From: Actinomycetes bacterium | Lineage (GTDB): Bacteria > Actinomycetota > Acidimicrobiia > Acidimicrobiales > RAAP-2 | Assembly: GCA_021791145.1 (NCBI GenBank) | Contig: JAJYXE010000007.1 | Coordinates: forward strand, 1 to 64,000 | DNA: 64,000 bases | Direction: 5' to 3' | Part shown: one piece after another, positions 16,660 through 23,436 of the stretch | How positions within the stretch are numbered: position 1 is the first letter of the stretch | How the letters are laid out: each line of letters begins with the position of its first letter | Notes under the pieces: generated by a model | What the model was told of the DNA's origin: nothing | Database searches by the model: none | What the model saw: only the letters and a program-made list of their open reading frames with translations | Position numbers and translations under genes: made by a program

Positions 16660-17768
16660 GCGACCTGGCAATCGCCGTCTTCTCGGCATCGTGGACCCGC
16701 GCGCCAAGGACAGAGGCCGCCGCGGCGACGAGGAGCATCGCCGGCGCGCTCTCGCGCCTCTCGGCGGTCGACGTCTTCGTCCCCGGAGACGGGCCTGTGG
16801 TCGCAGACGGCGCGTTCGACCTCACTCCCGTCGGCGTCCCCGTCGGGGGGACCGGCACCGCCGTCGGGTCCGGCGCCGCAGACGGGTGGCTCGTCGAAGC
16901 GGCCGTGCCCGCCGGGCGCGACCGGGCCGTGCTGGCCGGGCGCTACCGGGCGGTGCTCGTCGAAGCCGGAGATTACGCCGCAGCGGCCCTCGCTGCCTCG
17001 GTGGCCCCGGACGCACCGGTGCTGCACGTCGGCCGGGCGGCGCGGATCGACGAGACGGACAGGGCGGAGGGGCCGCGTGCCGCAGCGATCCTCGCGGTCG
17101 ATCTGCCCCAGAGTGGAGGAGAGGGGAGGGCCGGCGGCGGGGCCGGGGGCGTAACGCGGAGCCCGGCGGTGCACCGTACCGGGCTCTACGCGCGGGTCCA
17201 TCCCGGGGCGAGCGCCCGGCGGCACTACGGCCTGCGGACGATCTCGGACTACCTGCTGGTCCTGGGAGATCGACCGGGTGCACCCGTCGACACCTGCCCG
17301 TCGCCAAGCGCAAGCTGGCTGCTCGCGCGGTTCCCCCGCCGGCACGTCGTCGTCGTCGAAGGAGGGGTCGCCCGGGTCTGGCGGTCGCGCTCTTGCATCG
17401 CGGCGTTCGGCGTCCACAGCCGCATGGACCTGTGGATCCTCATGGCGCAGGCGACCGGTCTCGTCGACCTGCTTCCTGGCGGCGTCTTCGCGCGCGAGTG
17501 CATCGAGTCGCTCCGCTACGGCGTGCCCGTCGCCGTGCCCGCGGGCTCGGCGGCCGACGGCATCGCAGAACGTGGCGGGCTGCGGTTCTCGTCGACGGCC
17601 GAGCTTCTCTCCTGCGCTGACGCGCTCTTCGATCCGGCGGTCCGCGAAGCGCTCGGCTCCGCTGGGCGGGCAGCTGCGGACCACTGGTACGGCGATCCCG
17701 AGGGCCTCGTGAGGAGGCTCGAGGTGGCGTTGGGCCAGATCGGGGCGCCTCTGAGCGACCCCACCTGA
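16656..17768 (+). CDS. Glycosyltransferase-like protein (GT-B C-terminal half)
   Basis: 370 aa from ATG 16656 (ATGA overlap with the preceding gene). The C-terminal part resembles the donor-binding half of GT-B enzymes: LLPGGVFARECIESLRYGVPVAVPAGSAADGIAERGGLRF, with an acidic residue in the CIESL helix and a closing segment like AELLSCADALFDP. The N-terminal half begins like a GT-B first strand (LAIAVFSASWTRAPRTEA) but is short and partly filled by Gly/Val-rich low-complexity sequence (about 65-90 and 150-165). It may be a degenerate or noncatalytic transferase. Membership in the island and co-translation are the best functional clues. Confidence 0.7.
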   Translation: MSDLAIAVFSASWTRAPRTEAAAATRSIAGALSRLSAVDVFVPGDGPVVADGAFDLTPVGVPVGGTGTAVGSGAADGWLVEAAVPAGRDRAVLAGRYRAVLVEAGDYAAAALAASVAPDAPVLHVGRAARIDETDRAEGPRAAAILAVDLPQSGGEGRAGGGAGGVTRSPAVHRTGLYARVHPGASARRHYGLRTISDYLLVLGDRPGAPVDTCPSPSASWLLARFPRRHVVVVEGGVARVWRSRSCIAAFGVHSRMDLWILMAQATGLVDLLPGGVFARECIESLRYGVPVAVPAGSAADGIAERGGLRFSSTAELLSCADALFDPAVREALGSAGRAAADHWYGDPEGLVRRLEVALGQIGAPLSDPT

Positions 17769-17860
17769 CGCCGCAAGCCACGCCCCTGGGGCCGCGAGCG
17801 ATCAGCGCCGCAGCACCCGCCGGGCCGTCGCAGGTACCCGATGCTCGGCCGATCGTCGGG

Positions 17861-17866
17861 TACCGT
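17861..17866 (+). promoter_or_regulatory. -10 box TACCGT before a leaderless short ORF
   Basis: TACCGT ends 6 bases before GTG 17873, the same geometry as other leaderless starts in this window. Confidence 0.45.
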
Positions 17867-17872
17867 CGCGCC

Positions 17873-17929
17873 GTGGACGAGCTGTCGCGCGAAGCACGCC
17901 GCCGGGCAGGCGGCCGCCGGGGACGCTGA
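17873..17929 (+). CDS. Short leaderless upstream ORF (18 codons)
   Basis: GTG 17873 opens an 18-codon Arg-rich ORF (MDELSREARRR and a further 7 residues) whose TGA stop shares a base with ATG 17929 of the GT2 gene (TGATG). It is too short to be a domain. The exact stop-start overlap suggests it loads ribosomes for re-initiation at the glycosyltransferase. An equivalent arrangement exists at 26117. No biochemical function is implied. Confidence 0.45.
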   Translation: MDELSREARRRAGGRRGR

Positions 17930-18648
17930 TGCGAGCACGCGAGCTTGGGGAAATGGAGTACCGGACGATGACGGTGATCGTGCCGGTGTACAACGAGCGG
18001 AGCACCGTCGCGGAGATCATCCGGCGGGTGAGGACGGCCGAGGTGCCCGTGCTCGTAGACGTCGTCGTCGTCGACGACGGGTCGACCGACGGCACCGACC
18101 AGGTCCTGAACGCGATCAGCGACTCGACGGTGAGGGTGGTCCGTCACGAGCGCAACCTGGGAAAGGGCGCGGCGATCCGCACGGGCTTGGGCCAGGCGAG
18201 GGGAGACCTGGTGATCATCCAAGACGCCGATCTCGAGTACGACCCCGACGACTGGCCTGCGCTCCTCGAGCCGATCCTCAAGCGAAAGGCCCACGTCGTC
18301 TACGGCAGCAGGTTCACCGGGGCGAGGAAGAACATGCTGTTGCTCCACTGGATCGGGAACCGGTTCCTCTCGCTCGTCACCAACGTCCTGTACGCGTCGA
18401 CGCTCTCGGACATGGAGACCTGCTACAAGGTCTTCGACCGCCGGGTCCTCGAGGGGATCACGATCACCTCGGACCGGTTCGACTTCGAGCCCGAGATCAC
18501 CGCGAAGGTCCTCCGCAGGGGTTACCGGATCTACGAGGTGCCGATCAGCTACGCAGGGCGCGAGCCCGACGAGGGTAAGAAGATCACCTGGCGCGACGGG
18601 TTCAAGGCGCTGTGGGCGCTCGTGAAGTTCCGCTTCACCCGCCAGTGA
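17929..18648 (+). CDS. GT2 glycosyltransferase, dolichyl-phosphate-mannose-synthase-like
   Basis: 239 aa from ATG 17929 (ATG 17953 or 17968 are possible). The whole length is one GT2 domain of the DPM-synthase/WcaA group: MTVIVPVYNERSTVAEIIRRV, VVVDDGSTDGT, VVRHERNLGKGAAIRTGL, IIQDADLEYDPDDW (metal site), VYGSRFTG, LSDMETCYKVF and FDFEPEITAKVLRRGYRIYEVPISY. Such enzymes transfer a sugar from a nucleotide donor to a polyprenyl phosphate on the inner membrane face, feeding GT-C enzymes. No C-terminal membrane helices are present. It overlaps the ppx gene as GTGA. Confidence 0.92.
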   Translation: MRARELGEMEYRTMTVIVPVYNERSTVAEIIRRVRTAEVPVLVDVVVVDDGSTDGTDQVLNAISDSTVRVVRHERNLGKGAAIRTGLGQARGDLVIIQDADLEYDPDDWPALLEPILKRKAHVVYGSRFTGARKNMLLLHWIGNRFLSLVTNVLYASTLSDMETCYKVFDRRVLEGITITSDRFDFEPEITAKVLRRGYRIYEVPISYAGREPDEGKKITWRDGFKALWALVKFRFTRQ

Positions 18649-19619
18649 GCGGCTCGCGCACGGCCTCGGCCGCCGCCGCCGTCGACTGCGGGACGAATTC
18701 GACGCGGCTCCTGATCGTCGGCGACGACGGGAGCGAGCTCGCCCGAGAGCTCCGGGTCACGCGGCTCGGCGAGGGCGTCGACGCGACGCACACCCTGTCC
18801 CCCGCCGCGATCGCGCGCACGGTCGACGTGCTGCGCGACTACCGCGCGCGGATGGACCAGCTCGGCGTCGCGGACGCGCGGGTCGTCGCGACGTCCGCGG
18901 TGCGAGACGCCTCGAACGGGCGGGACTTCCTCGGCGCCGCCGCCGAGGCTGCCGGGAGGACCATCGAGGTGCTCTCGGGAGACGAGGAGGGGCGGCTTGC
19001 GTACGCCGGTGCCGTCTCGGACCTCGACGCGCACGCAGGACCCTATGTGGTCCTGGACATCGGAGGCGGCTCCACGGAGCTGACCGCGCGCGCCGAAGGA
19101 CGCGACGACCCGCGCGTGGTCTCCTTGGACCTCGGGTGCGTCCGGCTGACCGAGCGGTACCTGCACCATGACCCCCCGCTCCCTGCGGAGCTCGAGCGGG
19201 CGACTGCCGTCATCGGGGCGGCCCTCGAGGGTGCGGCGGCGGCCTTGTCCGTGCTTCGCTCGGCCCACCGGCGGGCGACGCTGGTCGGGCTGGCAGGGAC
19301 CGTCACGACGCTGTCGATGCTCGCGCACCGATGGCCCGCGCAGGAGTGGCGGCGGGTGCACCACTCGGAGCTATCGGTCGAGACGGTCGAGGAGTGGACG
19401 GCGAGGCTCGCTGCCGAGCCCGTCGCAGCACGCAAAGCACGCCCCGGGATGGCCCCGGGCCGCGAGGACGTCATCGTCGGCGGCGCGTTGGTCCTGCGAG
19501 AGGTCATGCGCCGGTTCGGGTTCACCCGCTGCGTGGTCTCGGAGTCCGACATTCTCGACGGCCTCGTCGCGAGCATCGCGAGCACCAAGGTCGCAGGCGA
19601 CGCTGCCGGGCCAGAGTAG
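18645..19619 (+). CDS. ppx: Ppx/GppA-family exopolyphosphatase
   Basis: 324 aa from GTG 18645, overlapping the GT2 stop. This is an ASKHA-fold phosphatase: AAAVDCGTNSTRLLIV (phosphate 1), TSAVRDASN, LSGDEEGRLAYAGA, VVLDIGGGSTEL (phosphate 2), SLDLGCVRLTERY and GLAGTVTTLSML. The length (~320) is the short actinobacterial form, lacking the C-terminal HD-like domain of E. coli Ppx. By family it hydrolyses inorganic polyphosphate or (p)ppGpp's pentaphosphate group. In other actinobacteria it adjoins DUF501, ftsB and eno. Here those genes lie beyond 27.9 kb, on the other side of glycosyltransferase genes. Confidence 0.93.
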   Translation: MSGSRTASAAAAVDCGTNSTRLLIVGDDGSELARELRVTRLGEGVDATHTLSPAAIARTVDVLRDYRARMDQLGVADARVVATSAVRDASNGRDFLGAAAEAAGRTIEVLSGDEEGRLAYAGAVSDLDAHAGPYVVLDIGGGSTELTARAEGRDDPRVVSLDLGCVRLTERYLHHDPPLPAELERATAVIGAALEGAAAALSVLRSAHRRATLVGLAGTVTTLSMLAHRWPAQEWRRVHHSELSVETVEEWTARLAAEPVAARKARPGMAPGREDVIVGGALVLREVMRRFGFTRCVVSESDILDGLVASIASTKVAGDAAGPE

Positions 19620-19639
19620 GTCCCCTGCGCTCCGGAGCG

Positions 19640-21907
19640 TCAAGGCCGCTGGTCGGTCGCCCTCGCGCGGCGCAGCCGCTGGCCGACGGCCCCCCGCACT
19701 GCCTGGCCGCCGCCTTGTGCGTAGAGCGCGGCCGCGGTCCGCGTCCGCCGCATGAGGCGGGCAAGTGCTCCGTCCGAACCTTCGCGCAGCGGCGCTGTGA
19801 GCCTGTCCGCGGCGCGCGAGGGCTCCCGGCAGAAGCGGAGGAGCGGCTGCAACGTCGTCGGCCACTCGAAGGACTGGCGCACCCGCGCGATGTTGTCCCG
19901 GCACTCCTCAAACGCCTGCGGGTCGCTCAGCAGCTCGTGGAGGGCGTGCTCGAGCCCCTCGACGTCCCCGGGGGCGACGACGCGCCCCAGCCCCTCTTCG
20001 ACGATCAGGTCAGCGAACGCGTCACCCGCCGTCGCGACGACCGGAAGTCCCGCCCACAGGTAGTCGAGCAGACGGGTCCGGAAGGCGAAGGCCGTCTCTG
20101 CGTGCTCGAGGTGCGTGCTGACGCCGATGTCCGCGTCGAGCAGCCAGTTCTGGCGGCTGTCGTAGGGGACCCAGCCGTCGTTGAAGAAGACGTGGATGCC
20201 CTCGATCCCGAGCGCACGGGCGACCTGGCGCGCCTCGAGCGCCGCCGACATGACGGGGACCTCGGGATTCGGGTGTCGCATCCCCATGAAGACGAGCCGC
20301 ACCCTGGGACGCCGGCTGCGCAACCGGTCCACCGCCCGTACGAGGATCACCGGGTCGAGCCAGTCGTAGATGCCACCCGCCCACAGCAGCACGTCATCGT
20401 CCGGACCGATCCCCGCGACGGTCGTCCGCGGCCCGGGCCCGGTCCGCGTCGGCGCACCCGTGGGCAGCCCGAAGGGCACGACGTCGACGAGCGCGCGCAG
20501 GGTGGGGTCGCGACCGTAGGTGGAGACGTTGACGCGCCCCAGCGCGGAGAGGTGGCCGATCCAGTAGTCTCGCTGCTTCTCGCTCGCGCAGATGAAGAAG
20601 TCCCCGTGAGCCGCCTGGTCGTTGAGCGCGTGCAGAGAGGCACTGACGTGCTCCTCCCTCGAGCCCAGCGCGCGCTTGGAGAGCTCCAGCGCCTCGAGGT
20701 GCAAGATGTCGTAGCCGTCGACCACCATGATCCTGTCTGGGCGCCGTAGCGCTGGGACATGGAGCAGGACGTACCCCTGCACCACGACGACCTCGCACCA
20801 TGCGACGAGCTGCTCGAACCGCGCGGCGTCTGGCGCCTCGAGGCGGAAGCCCGCGCTGTCGCCCGACACGCGCCCCGTCGTCGTGGCCAGGACCACGTCG
20901 TGCTCGTCGGCCAAGCACTCGGCCATGTGCCATGCCCGGATCGCCGGGCCGGCCATGCCGGCCCCGACGACGTCTCCGGTGACGACGAGCACCCGTCGTC
21001 GCCGGCCGAAGAGCTCGTCCAGTGACAGCTCGTCCACGAGCTGCGCCGCGATCGCAGGCTCGAGCCACGGCAGCTCGAGCGGGCGGCCCAGCAGGTGGAG
21101 GAGCTCAGCATCCGCTCGCTTGCGAGTGCGCTGCACAGCGGTCCTGACGTCGAGGGACGCTGCGATGGACTCGCTCAGCACCCCGAGCACGGACGCGGCG
21201 CCACCCGCGCCCACGAGGCGCGGCGCGAGGATCATCCCTCCCGCGATCGCCGCGGCAGCCCGCGCATCGTCGAAACAGCGCCAGGCGACCTTGAGCGCGT
21301 CCACGAGATCGCCCGGGTCGACCAAGTCGCCACGTCGCGGGCCGATCGGAGCCGTCGCCTGCGCAGCGTCCGCCGTCTCTCCCGGCTGCCTCCGGCGCCC
21401 GACGGGCGCCCGGAGGTCCTCCACGCTCCCGCCCGCCAGCCACAGCCGCCAGCCGACGTCGAGCTCTGCCGCGGCGTCACCCAGATCACCGGCATACCCG
21501 CCGATCGCCTCCAACGCCGCGTGCCTGAACACCATCACCGCGCCACGGACGGCGAGCACCTCTCGGCTCGCCCGGCCGCGCTCGGCCCGCCACGGCAAGC
21601 CGAAGAAGGTCACCTGGTCGCAGCCCGGCTCGCTCCTGCCCACGGCGACGGCGGACAGCTGGGGGTCGGCGCAAAGGCGGCGCGCTCCGCCGGTGACGTC
21701 GGCGGGCGTCACCTCGGAGCCCGGAGGGACGAAGCAGACAAACGTCTCCTGCGTCCCTTCCATCGCACGGTTGCGGCGCGTCGCGAGCCGATCTCCGCTC
21801 GCCCGTGCGAGGACGAGCCCGATGGCAAGGTCCGCGCTCGCGTCCGCGCTCCCGCCCCCGGGGCGGGGCGGCCAGGAGGGCCCGGGATCCTCAGGCCCTT
21901 CCCACAC
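19640..21907 (-). CDS. Bimodular glycosyltransferase (GT2-like plus GT4)
   Basis: 755 aa from ATG 21907 (an ATG about 48 codons in is an alternative). Residues ~50-190 resemble the end of a GT2 domain (AVMVFRHAALEAIGGYAGDL, then DVGWRLWLAGG). Residues ~320-700 are a GT-B/GT4 enzyme: VLVVTGDVVGAGMAGPAIRAW, GDFFICASEKQRDYW, WAGGIYDWLDPV, VFMGMRHPNPE, WVPYDSR and FRTRLLDYLWAGLPVVATAGD. The GT4 half is a clear paralogue of the divergent gene at 22102, with most of these motifs shared. The 194-base gap between them carries a 16-bp tandem repeat. The sugars are unknown. Confidence 0.88.
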   Translation of the reverse strand: MWEGPEDPGPSWPPRPGGGSADASADLAIGLVLARASGDRLATRRNRAMEGTQETFVCFVPPGSEVTPADVTGGARRLCADPQLSAVAVGRSEPGCDQVTFFGLPWRAERGRASREVLAVRGAVMVFRHAALEAIGGYAGDLGDAAAELDVGWRLWLAGGSVEDLRAPVGRRRQPGETADAAQATAPIGPRRGDLVDPGDLVDALKVAWRCFDDARAAAAIAGGMILAPRLVGAGGAASVLGVLSESIAASLDVRTAVQRTRKRADAELLHLLGRPLELPWLEPAIAAQLVDELSLDELFGRRRRVLVVTGDVVGAGMAGPAIRAWHMAECLADEHDVVLATTTGRVSGDSAGFRLEAPDAARFEQLVAWCEVVVVQGYVLLHVPALRRPDRIMVVDGYDILHLEALELSKRALGSREEHVSASLHALNDQAAHGDFFICASEKQRDYWIGHLSALGRVNVSTYGRDPTLRALVDVVPFGLPTGAPTRTGPGPRTTVAGIGPDDDVLLWAGGIYDWLDPVILVRAVDRLRSRRPRVRLVFMGMRHPNPEVPVMSAALEARQVARALGIEGIHVFFNDGWVPYDSRQNWLLDADIGVSTHLEHAETAFAFRTRLLDYLWAGLPVVATAGDAFADLIVEEGLGRVVAPGDVEGLEHALHELLSDPQAFEECRDNIARVRQSFEWPTTLQPLLRFCREPSRAADRLTAPLREGSDGALARLMRRTRTAAALYAQGGGQAVRGAVGQRLRRARATDQRP

Positions 21908-21956
21908 GACGAGGCAACCGCTCGACGTCTCGCTCAGTGCCGGTGATGGTGTCAGG

Positions 21957-22036
21957 GTCGTGGGTACCGGGGGTCGTGGGTACCTGGGGTCGTGGGTACC
22001 GGGGGTCGTGGGTGCCTGGGGTCGTTGGTGCCTGGG
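21957..22036. repeat. Five tandem 16-bp repeats in a divergent promoter region
   Basis: Units start at 21957, 21973, 21989, 22005 and 22021, with consensus gtcgtgggtaccgggg. Variation is at a few positions (accg/acct/gcct and a final ttgg). The array lies between the divergent glycosyltransferase starts at 21907 and 22102, so it sits where promoters should be. Confidence 0.95.
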
Positions 22037-22101
22037 TGGTGCTGGTGCTAAGGACTACCCATGATCGTAGCCCTGCCCACCAGGGTTCGACCCCGCCCGC
22101 G

Positions 22102-23436
22102 ATGACCCGCCAACGACTGCTGTTCATCACCACCGACCCTCTCACCGACACGATGCCGGGCCCGGCGATCCGGGCGTGGAACCTCGCCGAGTCCCTCTCG
22201 AGCGAGCACGACGTGACGCTCGCGAGCTCGGTGGCGTGCAGCCGGCGTCACCCTCGCATGGACGTGAGGTTCGCAGACGAGCGCACTATCGCCGAGCTGT
22301 GCGACTGGATGACGGTGCTCGTGGGGCCCGGGAGCGTCGTCACGCGATACCCGTGCGCCCGCACCACCGACAAGCCCGTCGTCATCGACATCTACGACCC
22401 CTACCACCTGGAGAACCTCGCCATGCGCGCATCCTCGGCCGAGCACGTCGACGAGGTCGTCGGCCAGCTCGTCCAGGTCGTCAACCGGGATCTCGCGCGC
22501 GGCGACTTCTTTCTGTGTGCGAGCGAGCGGCAGCGGGACTTCTGGCTCGGATCGTTGACCGCAATGGGCCGAGTCAACGCCCGGACCCACCAAGGCGACG
22601 AGGGCCTCGAGCGGCTGCTCGCCGTCGTCCCCTTCGGCGTGCCCGCCACCCCTCCCACGCGTGAAGGCCCAGGGCTCGGCGCCGTCTTGCCGCCGGGGAA
22701 GAACCCCTGGCCGGTCGTGCTGTGGGGGGGCGGCGTCTACGACTGGCTGGACCCCGTCACCGTGCTGAGAGCGGTCCACCGGCTGCGCGCAGAGCTTCCG
22801 GACATCTTCCTCGTCTTCATGGGCATGGGCCATCCGAATCCCGAGATCCCCGAGATGCCCGTCGCGCGCGAGCTGCGCAGCGTGGCCCAGGAGCTCGGGA
22901 TGACCCCCTCAAGCGTCGCGTTCAACTCGTCGTGGGTTCCCTACGAGCAGCGCGGGGCGGCGCTCCTCGAGGCGACCGTGGGGGTGAGCACCAACCTCGA
23001 GCACCTCGAGGCCAGGTTCTCCTTCCGCACGCGGGTGCTCGACTACCTCTGGGCAGGCTTGCCCACGGTGATGACGAGGGGCGACGTCCTCAGCCAGCTC
23101 GTCGAGGACGAAGGCATCGGCGTCGCGGTGCCGCCGGGCGACGTCGACGCGGTCGCGCAAGCCATACGCACGATGGCCACCTCGCCGCCGGCGCGCGAGG
23201 CGGTCCGAGCGGTCGCCCAGCGGTTCCGCTGGGACCGGGTCGCCGTGCCCCTTCTCGAGTACTGCGCAGACCCGTGGCGCGCAGCCGACCGTCCGCGACT
23301 CGCGCCGGCCCCGTCGTACTGCGCGAGCAGCGCCGCGGGGGCTGGCGACGTCCACAGCTCCCCACCCGACCTCCGGTCCTCGGTGCACGCCCTCGTACAG
23401 GCGGCACGCCGCGCCGCCCGGGGGTGGGCGAAGTGA
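22102..23436 (+). CDS. GT4-family glycosyltransferase
   Basis: 444 aa from ATG 22102, a GT-B fold retaining glycosyltransferase: LLFITTDPLTDTMPGPAIRAWNLAESLS, VVIDIYDPYHLENL, GDFFLCASERQRDFW, VVPFGVP, WGGGVYDWLDPVTVLRAV, VFMGMGHPNPEIPE, SSWVPYEQRG and FRTRVLDYLWAGLPTVMTRGD. It is full length for the family. The motif set is shared with the C-terminal half of the divergent gene, so the two arose by duplication. The stop overlaps the next gene as GTGA. The sugar specificity is not readable. Confidence 0.9.
   Translation: MTRQRLLFITTDPLTDTMPGPAIRAWNLAESLSSEHDVTLASSVACSRRHPRMDVRFADERTIAELCDWMTVLVGPGSVVTRYPCARTTDKPVVIDIYDPYHLENLAMRASSAEHVDEVVGQLVQVVNRDLARGDFFLCASERQRDFWLGSLTAMGRVNARTHQGDEGLERLLAVVPFGVPATPPTREGPGLGAVLPPGKNPWPVVLWGGGVYDWLDPVTVLRAVHRLRAELPDIFLVFMGMGHPNPEIPEMPVARELRSVAQELGMTPSSVAFNSSWVPYEQRGAALLEATVGVSTNLEHLEARFSFRTRVLDYLWAGLPTVMTRGDVLSQLVEDEGIGVAVPPGDVDAVAQAIRTMATSPPAREAVRAVAQRFRWDRVAVPLLEYCADPWRAADRPRLAPAPSYCASSAAGAGDVHSSPPDLRSSVHALVQAARRAARGWAK

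Noticed and set aside
22081..22101. T-arm-like sequence (agggttcgacccc) before the GT4 gene
   Set aside because: No acceptor, D or anticodon stem can be drawn around it.
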